Both the position numbers and the translations under genes were made by a program. Shown piece by piece: positions 9,137-18,971 of a stretch of DNA of 64,000 nt. This stretch comes from Frigoribacterium sp. PhB24 (GTDB taxonomy: Bacteria; Actinomycetota; Actinomycetes; Actinomycetales; Microbacteriaceae): the NCBI RefSeq assembly GCF_003755185.1, contig NZ_RKIC01000012.1, forward strand, positions 248,001 to 312,000. The letters are read 5' to 3'. The notes under the pieces are model-generated. The model was not told where the DNA came from. It worked only from the letters and a program-made list of their open reading frames with translations, and ran no database searches. Numbering within the stretch: position 1 is the stretch's first letter; each line of letters starts with the position of its first letter.

Positions 9137-10201
9137 TCACGAGCGAGCCCGTCGGCCGCTGCCCGACGCCCGACCGCCCACGGCGTCGATCGCCCGTCGG
9201 TAGGCAGCGACGTGGGCCTCGCCGGCACGGTCCCAGTCGCGGGCCGACAGGTCGGGGCGGGCGTCCTCCGGCAGGCGTGACGCCGCCTCGAGCGCGTGCT
9301 CGACGTCGTCGGACGCGAGCTCGTCCGAGTATTGACGCACCCAGTCGGCCCCGACCTCGTCGGCCAGGCGCGCGTTGACCTCGTTGGCGGGCACGAGCAC
9401 CGGGCGGCCGAGCGACAGGGCGGTCAGCACCCCGCCCGAGTTGTGCATCTCGCGGTAGGGCAGCACGACGAGTTCGGCCCGCCGCACGGTGTCGATGAGG
9501 CCCTCGTCGTCCAGGAACCGCAGGTCGAGGCTGACCCGGGGGTCGTGGGCCGCGAGCTGTTCGAGACCGTGCGCGAGCTCGGGTGTCGAGGGCTTGCCGG
9601 CGGCGTGGAGCCTCCGGTCGTCCCCACGCACCCCGCGGAAGGCGCGGACGAGGCCGTCGACGCCCTTGTACCGCCGGATGAAGCCGAAGTACGACACCCG
9701 GCCGGCCTCGCGCGACGGCCACGGCCAGCGCGCGAACCAGTCGACGTAGTGGCCGTGGGGGATGAGCGCCCCGAGGGCGTCGGGGTGCTCGGGCGTCTCG
9801 TCGTTCAGTCGCACCCAGAGCGTGGTGCGTCGCTCGATCCAGCGCAGAAGGACGCGCTCACGGCGCGAGATGCCCCTCGGCAGATCGAGGTTGTGCTCGG
9901 TGCGGACGATCGGGGTGCGCGTCAGTCGCAGCTTCGTCACCAGGGCCACGGTCAACGCCTGCCGCACGAGCGCCTTGAGCGGGCTCTGCCCCGAGACGAG
10001 GATCTCGGGCCAGTGCACGTGGAACACGTCGTAGCGGCCGAGCAGCGCACCCTTCCAGTCGAAGGTGCGCACCTCGACCCCGGGGACCGCACCGACGGCG
10101 TCCCGGAGCATCACGAGGTAGGGGTTCGTCGTCGGCCGCGGTCGGGGGAACGACTGCTGGACGACGAGCCTGCTCGAGGGCTCCGGGACGACGCCCGTCA
10201 C
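9137..10201 (-). CDS. Glycosyltransferase, GT-B fold
   Basis: A 354-residue protein. The N-terminal half contains DVFHVHWPEIL (about residues 59-69) and IVRTEHNLDLPRG, common in GT4 enzymes that act on lipid-linked sugars. The C-terminal half contains YFGFIRRYKGVDGLVRAF (nucleotide-sugar entry, about 175-192) and LVVLPYREMHNSGGVLTALSLGRPVLVP (donor site, about 260-290). The GTG at 10201 overlaps the stop of the giant secreted protein (GTGA), so the two are translationally coupled and transcribed leftward. That coupling suggests the secreted protein and this sugar transfer serve the same polymer. Substrate is unknown. Confidence 0.8.
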   Translation of the reverse strand: MTGVVPEPSSRLVVQQSFPRPRPTTNPYLVMLRDAVGAVPGVEVRTFDWKGALLGRYDVFHVHWPEILVSGQSPLKALVRQALTVALVTKLRLTRTPIVRTEHNLDLPRGISRRERVLLRWIERRTTLWVRLNDETPEHPDALGALIPHGHYVDWFARWPWPSREAGRVSYFGFIRRYKGVDGLVRAFRGVRGDDRRLHAAGKPSTPELAHGLEQLAAHDPRVSLDLRFLDDEGLIDTVRRAELVVLPYREMHNSGGVLTALSLGRPVLVPANEVNARLADEVGADWVRQYSDELASDDVEHALEAASRLPEDARPDLSARDWDRAGEAHVAAYRRAIDAVGGRASGSGRRARS

Positions 10202-13200
10202 GGCTTGAAGACGCTCAGGTCGTCGAACGAGACCGTCTGCGGGGCGTTGGTGGTGCTGCCCGAGGCGTAGGCGCCGAGGGCGACCCAGCCGGGAGCCTGC
10301 AGCCCCGCGTACGTGTCGGTGGTCGACACGTTCCAGGCCGTCGGTTCGGTCGTGCCGGCCGCCCAGACCTTCGCGCGGATCGTCGTCGTGCCCGAACCGC
10401 TGACCTCGAGACGCACGTTGAGCTTGGCACCGGGGGTGATCGTGCCGGGCACGAGGGTCTCGCCGACCAGGTTGACGCCGGTGGTCGAGCCCTTGAACGC
10501 CGTCAGGGCGACGACCGCACGCCCGTCGGAGCGGTAGCGCAGGGTCGCGCGGTACTCCGAGTTCGTCGCGACCTTGCGACCGGTGACGTACACGAAGGTA
10601 CCGCCGCCGGTGGCCGCCTTGTCGAGGCTGACGCTGGTCCGCAGATCGGCATCCGTCGTGGTGACGCCGGTGAGGGCCATGGACGTGTTCCACCCCGCTG
10701 CTCCGAGGAACTGCGTGCCGACCCCACCGGTGACCGCGTACTGCGACGCGCTGCCCGTGCGGGTCCAGCTGCCGCCGACCTCGGCCGTGCCCCAGCCGCC
10801 GGTCGTCGTCCGGCCGAAGCCGTCCTGCACGACGGCCGTGACCACGGGAGGCGCGGTGACCGTCACCGTGGAGGTGCGGGTCCCGGTGGCGCCCTTGTCG
10901 TCGGTCACCGTGAGGGTCACCGTGTACGTACCGGCGGTCGCGAAGTCGTGCTTCGCCGTGCTGCCGGTCGCGGTGGCTCCGTCACCGAAGTCCCAAGCCC
11001 ACGCGGCGACGGTTCCGTCGGCGTCGGTCGAGGCACGACCGTCGGTGGTGACCGAGAGCTTGTCGGTGGCGGTCGTGAACGACGCCGTGGGGGCCGCGTT
11101 CGGGATCGGCGCGACCGTGACGGTCCCGGTGGAGGTGCCGGTGGCGCCCTTGTCGTCGGTCACCGTGAGGGTCACGGTGAAGGTGCCGGCCGCCGCGTAG
11201 GTGTGCGACGCCGTCCTGCCGGTGGCCGTGCCTCCGTCGCCGAAGGTCCAGGCGTAGCCGGCCAGGGTGCCGTCGGGGTCGGTCGAGGCCGACGCGTCGG
11301 TCGACACCGCCAGACCCGTCGTGGCGCTCGTGAAGGAGGCCGTCGGGGCGACGTTCGCCGGTGGGGCCGGGGCGACGGTGACCGTGCCGGTCGAGGTGCC
11401 GGTGGCGCCCTCGTCGTCGGTCACCGTGAGGGTCACGGTGTACGTGCCGGCCGCGGCGTACGTGTGGCCGCTGGTCGAGCCGGTGGTCGAGGCCGTGCCG
11501 TCACCGAAGTCCCAACGGTACGACGCGATGCTGCCGTCGGGGTCGGTCGAGGCCTTCCCGTCGACGGCGACGACCAGGTGGTCGACGGTCGAGGCGAACG
11601 AGGCGGTGGGTGCCGTGTTCACGCGAGGAGGCGTCACCGTGACGGTCGCGGTCGAGGTGCCGACGGCACCCCGGTCGTCGGTCACGGTCAAGGTGACCGT
11701 GTACGTGCCGCCCGCGGCGTAGCTGTGCGTGGGCTTGGCACCCGAGGCCGAGGGGCTGCCGTCACCGAAGTCCCAGGCGTACGAGGCCACCGAGCCGTCG
11801 CCGTCGGCCGAGGCGCTGCCGTCGAAGGCTGCGCCGAGTCCGGTCACCGCCGAGGAGAAGGCGGCGGTCGGGGCCGCGTTCGGCTTGTTCGTGCCGAGCG
11901 CGTAGTGCTGGGCGACCGTGGTGGCGTCGAGCGGCCGGGCGTAGACCGCGGCCTCGTCGAGGCTGCCGGCCCAGTAGCTCGAACCCGAGTTCCACGAGCT
12001 GTCGCCGCCGAGGCGCCAGAACCCGCGGTAGCCGTCCGAGCCGGTGGCGGCGTTCGACCCGACCTGGGCGCCGTCGACGTAGAGCTTCATGCCGTCGGAG
12101 CCCTGGGTCGCGACGACGTGGTGCCAGCGGCCGTCGTTGTAGCTCGCCGTGCTGCTCGCGAGGTTCATCTGTCCGGTCCAGTTGCCGAACTGCAGGCGAC
12201 CGTCCTGCTCCATGTAGACGTGGCGGTCGTAGTTGCCGCTGTAGCCGGTCTGCTGGTTGCCGAAGCCGATCAGCTTGCCCCCCGAGGTCGTGGTCGTGTT
12301 GAACCAGGTCTCGAGCGTGTAGCTGTTCGGGCTGTCGTACGAGGTCGTCGTCGCGACGCCGGCGTCCTGCCCGTTGAACGTCGCCGACCGACCCGAGCCG
12401 CCGACGGCCGAGGTGCCGCCCGTGGTGACACCGCCGCTGACGACGCCGTCGGTGCCGACCGGTGACGCGTCGGCGGCGACCGCCGAACCGTCACCGTCGA
12501 GGCGGAAGTAGGCCTCGGGGTCGTCCTGGAACACCCGGGCGCCGTAGGCGTCGACAGGCGCCTTGGGCAGCTTGCTCGTGCGTCCCGACGCGACCCACTG
12601 GCCGTCGACCTGCTTGGCGCTCAGGGCCGCCGGGTACACCGACACGTCGTCGATGTCGCCCTGGAAGTACGGGGCGCCGTCCCAGTTGTTGTCGCCACCG
12701 ATGCGCCAGTAGCCCGTGTAGTCCTGGGCTCCCGTCGTCCCGGCGTCGGTCGCGACCTTCTTGCCGTCGACGTAGAACGACTGGCCGGCCGAGCTCAGCG
12801 TGCCGACCACCTGGTGCCACTGGCCGTCGTTCAGTGCCGTCGGGCTCGTGATGACGCGGCTCGCGTTCGGGTACACGCCGAAGGACACGCGGCCCCGGGG
12901 GTCCATGTAGAGGTGCCGGTCGTACGAATTCGAGGCGCCGGTGCGGTTGCTGCCGAAGCCGACGATCTTGCCGCCGGTGGTCGACGTCGTGCGGAACCAG
13001 GCCTCCACCGAGAAGGTCTGCGGGCCGGTGATCGCGGAGGCGGTCGACGAGAGACCGGTGTCGGTGCCCGAGAAGGTGCTCGAGCCGTCGGAGTCCGTCG
13101 TGGTCTGACCGGTGGTGCCACGCGTCACACCGGCCTGGGCCTGCTGGTCGTCGTAACCGACCCAGTCGTAGACCGTCGAGCCGCTCTTCTCACCCAGGCG

Positions 13201-14913
13201 CCACAACGAGGTGGCGCCGTCGGCGGCGACCTGTGTGGCGTAGGGCGAGACCTTGTCGGCGGTCACCGTGACGTCGACGCCGTCACCCAGGACCGTATTG
13301 CCGAGCGGATCGGTGGCGCGGACGCGGTAGCTGTGGGTGCTGCCGGGGGCGAGGTCCTTGTCGATGAAGCCCAGGGCGGGCCGCTTCCAGAAGGTCGAGG
13401 CCGACGTGGTCGTGTAGACGGGGTTCGCCAGGTCGCCGTCGCGGTAGACGGCGTAGCTCAGGTTCGCGTTGTCCTTGTCCCAGTTGGACTGCCAGCTGAC
13501 GCGGACCGTGCCGGACGTCAGCGAGACGAGGTTCGGGGTGAAGAGGGCGCCCGAAGCCTCAGGGCCCATCTTGTTCGGGGCGAGGCCCGACACCGCGAAG
13601 CGCACGAGGCCGTTCTGTGCCTTGCCGTTGACCGTGGGGAACTCACCGCCGTAGACCACGTACTTGTCGTTGGCGGCGACGCTCCAGGGGCCCTGGCTGA
13701 GGCCCGTGTAGGTGCCGGTCCCGAAGTCGGGGAACCAGTTGAGGATGCTGGGAGCGGGTGTGCCCGCGAAGTTGTAGTAGCCGTAAGGGTCGTTCGTCAC
13801 GGTCTGCGTGGCCGAGTCGCTGAAGGCCATCGCGCGCTGGAAGGTCCAGGGCTCGGTCTGCGGCTGGCCACCGATGTTGCCGCAGTAGTGCGGGTGACCG
13901 GCGACGTAGACGGCGGTGCTGTTGGCCGCGACCGAGTAGGTGTCGCCGTGGCAGTCCTCGACCCATTTGAGGTCGCCGTTCCAGGACGCCTTGAACGCGC
14001 CCTCGAGTCGCCCGTCGCCGTAGAAGGTGTAGCCCGAGCCGTAGAACCCGTTGGCCGTCGCGCTGAGGCTGTAGATCGCCGACTGCGTGCCACCGTTGCG
14101 GACGACGTCGTTCGCCTGCAGGGGCAGGCTGGCGGCGGTGGTCGAGTCCACCATGGCCATGCCGAGCCCGGGCTGTGCCGAACCGTTGACCGAGGTGAAC
14201 GAGCCGCCGAGCACGATCTTGGAACCGTCGGGGCTCGCCACGAGACCGAGGACGTCGCCGCCCGCGACCTGGGGCGACCACGGCAGGTTCGTGCCGTTGG
14301 ATGCGGTGACCGCGGCGGCCTTCGGGCGCGTGTCCTTGCCGATGCTCGAGAAGACTCCGCCGACGTAGACGGTGGGTCCGACGGCCGCGATGGCGTTGAC
14401 CGTCGCGTTCGTGCCGGGGTTCCAGCTCGTGACGAGGGCGCCGGTGGTCGGGTCGAGTGCGGCGAGGCGGTACTTGTTGACGCCGTTCACCTTGGTGAAC
14501 GCGCCGCCGATGTAGAGGCGCTTGCCGTCGGGCGAGGCGGCGAGGGCCTTGACCTGGCCGTCGATGACGGGCGCGAAGCTGGTCGACAGGACGCCGGTCG
14601 TGATGTCGTAGGCCAGGAGGTAACTCCGCGGGACCTCGTTGACACCCGCGGCCGCACCGGCCGGGCGTGCCTTGGTGAACTTGCCCGCGGCGTAGACGGT
14701 GTTGCCCACGATGACCTGCGAGAAGACGGAGCCGTCGATCTGCGGTGTCGGTAGCGCGTCGGCCGTGACGGTCGCCGGGGTCGACGGCGAGGTCGGGTCG
14801 GCGGGTGCGGAGTCGGCCTGGGCGGGCTGGACTCCGATCAGGACGGACAGGAGCACGGCGGACGCAGCGACGATCGCGGGCAGGCGAAGGCGCGACGAGA
14901 CGGTTCTTCCCAT
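10198..14913 (-). CDS. Secreted beta-propeller/FN3/LamG x2/PKD x4 protein
   Basis: A 1,571-residue exported protein. A signal peptide (about residues 1-33, ending QPAQA) is followed by a propeller-like region with repeated YVGGxFxxVNG-type units (about 50-445), one fibronectin III-like domain (455-550), two LamG/concanavalin-like domains (570-790 and 800-1005), four PKD domains each ending TYTVTLTVTDD-like (1011-1355) and a C-terminal beta-rich module (1360-1571). The last module is also found at the N-terminus of the beta-helix protein at 18972-21464. No catalytic residues were recognised. It is probably a cell-surface or matrix protein that binds polysaccharide. The DNA of the four PKD units is strongly repetitive (10,860-11,880, period about 258 bp). 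Confidence 0.85.
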   Translation of the reverse strand: MGRTVSSRLRLPAIVAASAVLLSVLIGVQPAQADSAPADPTSPSTPATVTADALPTPQIDGSVFSQVIVGNTVYAAGKFTKARPAGAAAGVNEVPRSYLLAYDITTGVLSTSFAPVIDGQVKALAASPDGKRLYIGGAFTKVNGVNKYRLAALDPTTGALVTSWNPGTNATVNAIAAVGPTVYVGGVFSSIGKDTRPKAAAVTASNGTNLPWSPQVAGGDVLGLVASPDGSKIVLGGSFTSVNGSAQPGLGMAMVDSTTAASLPLQANDVVRNGGTQSAIYSLSATANGFYGSGYTFYGDGRLEGAFKASWNGDLKWVEDCHGDTYSVAANSTAVYVAGHPHYCGNIGGQPQTEPWTFQRAMAFSDSATQTVTNDPYGYYNFAGTPAPSILNWFPDFGTGTYTGLSQGPWSVAANDKYVVYGGEFPTVNGKAQNGLVRFAVSGLAPNKMGPEASGALFTPNLVSLTSGTVRVSWQSNWDKDNANLSYAVYRDGDLANPVYTTTSASTFWKRPALGFIDKDLAPGSTHSYRVRATDPLGNTVLGDGVDVTVTADKVSPYATQVAADGATSLWRLGEKSGSTVYDWVGYDDQQAQAGVTRGTTGQTTTDSDGSSTFSGTDTGLSSTASAITGPQTFSVEAWFRTTSTTGGKIVGFGSNRTGASNSYDRHLYMDPRGRVSFGVYPNASRVITSPTALNDGQWHQVVGTLSSAGQSFYVDGKKVATDAGTTGAQDYTGYWRIGGDNNWDGAPYFQGDIDDVSVYPAALSAKQVDGQWVASGRTSKLPKAPVDAYGARVFQDDPEAYFRLDGDGSAVAADASPVGTDGVVSGGVTTGGTSAVGGSGRSATFNGQDAGVATTTSYDSPNSYTLETWFNTTTTSGGKLIGFGNQQTGYSGNYDRHVYMEQDGRLQFGNWTGQMNLASSTASYNDGRWHHVVATQGSDGMKLYVDGAQVGSNAATGSDGYRGFWRLGGDSSWNSGSSYWAGSLDEAAVYARPLDATTVAQHYALGTNKPNAAPTAAFSSAVTGLGAAFDGSASADGDGSVASYAWDFGDGSPSASGAKPTHSYAAGGTYTVTLTVTDDRGAVGTSTATVTVTPPRVNTAPTASFASTVDHLVVAVDGKASTDPDGSIASYRWDFGDGTASTTGSTSGHTYAAAGTYTVTLTVTDDEGATGTSTGTVTVAPAPPANVAPTASFTSATTGLAVSTDASASTDPDGTLAGYAWTFGDGGTATGRTASHTYAAAGTFTVTLTVTDDKGATGTSTGTVTVAPIPNAAPTASFTTATDKLSVTTDGRASTDADGTVAAWAWDFGDGATATGSTAKHDFATAGTYTVTLTVTDDKGATGTRTSTVTVTAPPVVTAVVQDGFGRTTTGGWGTAEVGGSWTRTGSASQYAVTGGVGTQFLGAAGWNTSMALTGVTTTDADLRTSVSLDKAATGGGTFVYVTGRKVATNSEYRATLRYRSDGRAVVALTAFKGSTTGVNLVGETLVPGTITPGAKLNVRLEVSGSGTTTIRAKVWAAGTTEPTAWNVSTTDTYAGLQAPGWVALGAYASGSTTNAPQTVSFDDLSVFKP

Positions 14914-14981
14914 GGGGGAGCCTCATTCGGGTCGGGTAAGTGACACCGGCATTCGGGTACCGATGGCTTGACGACTATAAG

Positions 14982-14999
14982 GTCCCCCCAAGGGGGGAC
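14982..14999. promoter_or_regulatory. GC-rich palindrome upstream of the secreted protein gene
   Basis: GTCCCCCC, two A residues, then GGGGGGAC: an 8-bp perfect inverted repeat about 70 bp upstream of the ATG at 14913. It lies in the short gap between two leftward genes, so it could be an operator for the large secreted protein or a terminator for the gene ending at 15028. No experimental or family evidence tells which. Confidence 0.35.
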
Positions 15000-15027
15000 A
15001 ATGGCCCCCGTTGTGGGTACAGTCGCT

Positions 15028-15687
15028 CTACGAGGTCGACCCCTCGAAGACCACGACGGGCACGTCGACGGCGTAGTCGACGGTCAGCCGGAGGTCGCCC
15101 TGGTCGTCGGCCGGCACCGCGAAGACGTAGACGCCCGTGGCGGTCGCCCCGGGCGCGACCGAGGTCGGGAACGAAGAAGTCCCGGTCGAGAAGGTGTTCG
15201 CGGGCGTCCGGTCGGTGCCGTAGGCCAGGTTGACGACGACGGTCGACAGGTCGGCGGGGGCCGTCGAGGCGTTGTACATCTCGAGCTCGGCGCGGACCGC
15301 CGGGCCCGACACCTCCCCGGGCAACGTGGCCTCTCCGTCCGCCCCGTCGAGGCTTTTCACCCTGACCGTCACCCCGTCGACGACGGTGGGCGACTCGTCG
15401 AGGCCGACGGGTGGTGCCTCGGGTGTGTCGGGGCCCGCCGCAGGAGGCGCGGTGTCGGTCGGAGCCGCCGTGCCACCGTCCGACGGCGCGGCGGCCGAGG
15501 GCGACGGCGAGCCGGACGCCGTCCCGGCCGCGCCGGGCCCGTCGGAGTCCCCGTCCGAGACGGCGGGCACGATGACAAAGGCGACGAGCAGTGCGAGCAC
15601 GACCGCGACGACACCGGCGACGACCACGAGGCGTCGTCGGGATCGGGGGGTGGTCGGGTCGGTCGGCGTCTGGTCGTCTGGCGACAT
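15028..15687 (-). CDS. Membrane-anchored protein with Ser/Pro/Ala linker and Ig-like domain
   Basis: A 219-residue protein. A short Asp/Arg/Thr-rich cytoplasmic start leads to one membrane helix (about residues 20-42). A disordered Ser/Pro/Ala/Asp linker (45-95) follows, then a beta-rich domain of about 115 residues. The domain pattern (VTVRVKSL..., ELEMYNAST, PGATATGVYVFAVP) resembles DUF4352-like extracellular immunoglobulin-fold domains; that is a pattern impression. The ATG at 15687 has GAGGAG about eight bases upstream. No obvious partner except the surrounding exopolysaccharide genes. A GGAGGCGCGG motif lies in the linker region (15443-15452). Confidence 0.65.
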   Translation of the reverse strand: MSPDDQTPTDPTTPRSRRRLVVVAGVVAVVLALLVAFVIVPAVSDGDSDGPGAAGTASGSPSPSAAAPSDGGTAAPTDTAPPAAGPDTPEAPPVGLDESPTVVDGVTVRVKSLDGADGEATLPGEVSGPAVRAELEMYNASTAPADLSTVVVNLAYGTDRTPANTFSTGTSSFPTSVAPGATATGVYVFAVPADDQGDLRLTVDYAVDVPVVVFEGSTS

Positions 15688-15851
15688 GGCGGCTCCTCGT
15701 TCGGGTGGCCCGTCCCGCCGGACGCCGGCGGGGTCCAGGGCCGCTGCTAGCATGCCAGCACTCCGGGCCACCCGCACCCGACCCGTCGGTCCGGTCGCCC
15801 TCTCCCTCGCCCGAGGCGACGGCCCGCGGTCGGCCACGCGTGAGGACGGCC

Positions 15852-17414
15852 ATGACGACCACCACCCCGACGACGGCGCGCCCGGCCGGGGCCGCAGCGA
15901 CCTCGCGACGGCCCCGCGCCTCCTCGATCGGCGTCCCGCTCGCGCTCGGCCTCGCCGGCACGGCCGTGGCCCTCGTCGGTTCGTCGACCGTCTCGCTGTG
16001 GACCGACGAGGCCGCGACCGTGTCGGCCGCGACCCGCAGCCTGCCCGAGCTCTGGGCCCTCGTGCAGCGCATCGACGCCGTGCACGCGGCGTACTACCTG
16101 CTGATGCACCTCTGGACGACCGTCGCGGGCACCTCGCCCACGGCCCTGCGCCTGCCGAGCGCGATCGCGGCCGGGGTGGCCGTCGTCGGCGTGCACCGTC
16201 TGCTCGTCGTGCTCGGCCGCCCGGACGCGGCCGTCGCGGGTGCGGTCGTCGCCGTGGCGTTGCCACGCATAACCTGGATGGGCATCGAGGCGCGCTCGTT
16301 CGGCCCCAGCGCGGCCGTGGCCGTCTGGGCGACCGTCCTGCTCGTCGTCGCCCTGAACCGAGGAGGCGCGGCGCGGTGGATCGGGTACGCCGTGCTCGTC
16401 GGCACGGGGACGGCGCTCAACATCTACGTCGCGCTCCTCGCCGTGGCCCACGCCGTCACCGTCGTCGCCTGGCGCCGTGTCGGACTGAGGCGTCGGCTGG
16501 CCTGGTTGGTCTCCGCGGCGGCCGGAGGTCTCGCCGCGTCACCGGTCGTGCTGCTGGCCGCCGGTCAGCAGGGGCAGCTCGGCGACAACTCCCTGGGGCT
16601 CGTGCAGATCATCCGCGGCGTCGTCGTGAACCAGTGGTTCCTCGGCGGGACGCCCACCCGGGTCGACTCGACGGCGTCGCCGACCGAGCCGTGGGCGCTG
16701 GCGTCCCTCGCGCTGGCACTCGTGGGGTGGATCGCGATGGCGGCCGCGGTCGTCGTCGGGGTGCGCGGTCGACGGTCCGGGCCGCTCTGGGTGCTGGTCC
16801 CCGTGCTCGTCGTCCCGACCGCCGTCGTCGTGGCGTACAGCCTGTTGGTGAGCCCGCTCTACAACCCCCGGTACTTCACCTTCGCGGCTCCGGCGTGCGC
16901 GGCCCTGGTCGGGGTCGGGGTGACCGTCCTGCGGCGCCGTGGCGCTCGCGTCGCCGCACTGGTCCTGATCGTGGCCCTGTGCGCCCCGGTCTGGCTGTCC
17001 CAGCGCCAGGTCACGGGCAAGAGCGGCACCGACTGGTCGGAGGCGGCGGCCGTGGTGGAGCAGGGCGCCCGTCCCGGGGACGGGGTCTACTTCGCTCCTC
17101 TCGACGCCGACCCGCCGCAGGTGGTCGAACGGACGACGGCCAACGTCGACGTCGTCTATCCCGACGCTTTCGACGGTCTCGTCGACGTGACGCTCCGGAG
17201 CCGGCCCGTCGACCAGGACAGCCTCCGCGGCACGGCCTGGCCGCTCGACTCGCCCCGGACGCGGCTCACCGAGGTCGAGCGCCTCTGGGTCGTCGAGCCG
17301 GCCGACGAACCCACGGCAAGGGACGACGACGCGGTCCTCGAGGCAGCCGGCTTCGAGGTCGTCAGCCGGTGGGCCGGCGAGATGACGGCAGTGGAGGAGT
17401 GGCGCCGACCCTGA
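15852..17414 (+). CDS. GT39/ArnT-like polytopic mannosyl- or glycosyltransferase
   Basis: A 520-residue membrane protein with about 10-12 helices. After the first helix it has STVSLWTDEAATVSAATRSLPELW, the extracytoplasmic acidic DE motif of GT-C enzymes, and further on a VHAAYYLLMHLW block, typical of glycosyltransferase families that use polyprenyl-phosphate sugars outside the membrane. The C-terminal 130 residues form a soluble domain. The ATG at 15852 has GAGGA upstream. It converges with and overlaps the polymerase gene at 17362 by 53 bp. Likely role: sugar transfer to the exopolysaccharide or to a surface protein. Confidence 0.75.
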   Translation: MTTTTPTTARPAGAAATSRRPRASSIGVPLALGLAGTAVALVGSSTVSLWTDEAATVSAATRSLPELWALVQRIDAVHAAYYLLMHLWTTVAGTSPTALRLPSAIAAGVAVVGVHRLLVVLGRPDAAVAGAVVAVALPRITWMGIEARSFGPSAAVAVWATVLLVVALNRGGAARWIGYAVLVGTGTALNIYVALLAVAHAVTVVAWRRVGLRRRLAWLVSAAAGGLAASPVVLLAAGQQGQLGDNSLGLVQIIRGVVVNQWFLGGTPTRVDSTASPTEPWALASLALALVGWIAMAAAVVVGVRGRRSGPLWVLVPVLVVPTAVVVAYSLLVSPLYNPRYFTFAAPACAALVGVGVTVLRRRGARVAALVLIVALCAPVWLSQRQVTGKSGTDWSEAAAVVEQGARPGDGVYFAPLDADPPQVVERTTANVDVVYPDAFDGLVDVTLRSRPVDQDSLRGTAWPLDSPRTRLTEVERLWVVEPADEPTARDDDAVLEAAGFEVVSRWAGEMTAVEEWRRP

Positions 17415-18675
17415 ACCGGTCGTGCCCCTCGCGGGCGACGGGCACGAACGCCAGGGCCAGGGCGATGACCAGCGTCGGGAACGCGCTGTAGAAGGGAGCG
17501 AAGAAGAGGTTCCAGCTGCTCTGCGCCGCGGCGTAGAGCAGGATGCCGCTGGCCGTGCCGTCCGCGATGCGGCGGACGACGCCGACGGCCAGCACCCCGA
17601 GGACGATCGCGACGAGGGCGAGGCCGACGATGCCGGATTGTGCCCAGAGGTCGCCGACGACCGAGTGCAGCTCGAAGTGTCCGCCGAACATGAACCGTTC
17701 GACGTAGCCGTTGTCGGGCTGGTACCCGATGCCGCTCATCCCCTCTTTCGCGATGCGGATGTCGTCGGCGGTCGGGACGACCCCGGCTCCGAACCCCCAC
17801 GGGTGGTGCTCCATGAGGGCGACCGTGGCGGCGAGCTCGGGCCGCCCGCCCAGGATGAGCGAGCCCGAGACCCTGAGCTGCTCGACGCTGCGCGCCTGGG
17901 TCGCGAGGCCGAGGTAGCCGTCGAGGATGAGCGCCTGGCCGAGCTGGAAGACCACGACCCCGAGGGCGCCGAGCCCGAGCAGGACGGCCGCGAAGGAGGG
18001 GCGTCGGTGCGGCCGCACGATCGCCAACTGGGCGAAGACGAGCAAGGTCGCGAGCAGCAGCAGGCCGAAGGCCGAACGGAAGTCGCTGAGCGCGGCGACG
18101 ATCGTCAGGGCGATCAGGACGGCGAGTTCCCATCGGCGTCCGTACCGTGCGGCGAGGGCCAACGCGATGACCGTCACCGGCAGGGCGAACCCGAACTTCC
18201 AGGGGTTGCTCGCGAACAGCGGCGTCGCGGTGGAGAAGCCCAGGGCCAGGCCGACGCCGAACCACAGGACGGCCCGGTCGGGCGTCAGGACCTCGGTCCC
18301 CCAGAGGAAGAGGCCCACGCCGAAGAGGGTGCCGACCAGGATCACGGTCATCGGCACCGTGGACGACGCCGACACGTGGTCCCCCGAGTTGGCGACGCCC
18401 AGCCAGAGGCCGAGGACGACCGCCAGGAGGCCCACCGTCATGAAGGCGACTCCCCAGTGGTGTCGTCGCAGGGAGCCCCACCACACCGGCAGCAGCAGTG
18501 CGGCCACGACGAAGCCCGCCTGCATGCCCTGGGGCAGGGTGAAGCGCATCCCGAGCACGACGAGGGCCGCGGCGGCGAGCGCCCGGGCCCAGGCGCGTGA
18601 GTCACCCGAGGAGGCGCGGGTGCGGTGGGGGCGGTCGGCCGCCGGCGCCGACGGGGCAGCTCGGAGCAGCGTCAT
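17362..18675 (-). CDS. Wzy/O-antigen-ligase-like polysaccharide polymerase
   Basis: A 437-residue protein with about 10-12 transmembrane segments and one large periplasmic loop (residues 255-335) between hydrophobic blocks, containing HHPWGFGAGV and NGYVERFMFGGHFELHSVVGD. This matches the Wzy_C/O-antigen ligase arrangement, with a histidine-rich loop before the last helices. It would polymerise flipped repeat units, completing the Wzx/Wzy/Wzz set with the genes at 2-3782. The ATG at 18675 is the first plausible start in front of the first helix. The N-terminal soluble 30 residues carry a GGAGGCGCGG motif (18610-18619). Confidence 0.75.
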   Translation of the reverse strand: MTLLRAAPSAPAADRPHRTRASSGDSRAWARALAAAALVVLGMRFTLPQGMQAGFVVAALLLPVWWGSLRRHHWGVAFMTVGLLAVVLGLWLGVANSGDHVSASSTVPMTVILVGTLFGVGLFLWGTEVLTPDRAVLWFGVGLALGFSTATPLFASNPWKFGFALPVTVIALALAARYGRRWELAVLIALTIVAALSDFRSAFGLLLLATLLVFAQLAIVRPHRRPSFAAVLLGLGALGVVVFQLGQALILDGYLGLATQARSVEQLRVSGSLILGGRPELAATVALMEHHPWGFGAGVVPTADDIRIAKEGMSGIGYQPDNGYVERFMFGGHFELHSVVGDLWAQSGIVGLALVAIVLGVLAVGVVRRIADGTASGILLYAAAQSSWNLFFAPFYSAFPTLVIALALAFVPVAREGHDRFRVGATPPLPSSRRPTG

Positions 18676-18971
18676 GCGACGAACTCTAGGCGACGGTGGC
18701 GGCCGCGACGACCCGCATGTGGGTGTCCCCCACAGTGCCGACACCCGAGTGGGAGCCACCTTGTTGGGGACTGACGGCCCCTTGCGGACTAGGCGTGAAT
18801 GTAACAAGATCACCTCTTGTCCTGACCGGGTGAGAATCAGTCCCCTCAGATCCATTCCGCGCAAGCCCCCTTCCTGGGGTCATGGCGCGGTGTTCTTCCT
18901 CTCGCACGAGCCTCCGTCCCCGGAGCTCGTGGCGGGATCGCCCACACCTTCCTCTGACGAAAGCAGTGACG
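18676..18971. other. Divergent intergenic region with probable promoters
   Basis: This 296-bp gap lies between the leftward polymerase and the rightward beta-helix gene and should hold both promoters. It has a locally lower G+C part (about 18,790-18,850) and short C-run/G-run inverted pieces (near 18,728 and 18,773) that loosely recall the palindrome at 14,982. I could not fix a -35/-10 pair or an operator with confidence. Confidence 0.4.

Noticed and set aside
8058-9722. Long open frames antisense to the glycosyltransferase genes
   Set aside because: They arise from very high G+C (few stop codons), give Arg/Ala/Gly-rich products without domains, and overlap well-supported genes. The same applies to long antisense frames at 2088-3536, 18846-21485, 34949-36787, 37195-41088 and 57534-60518.
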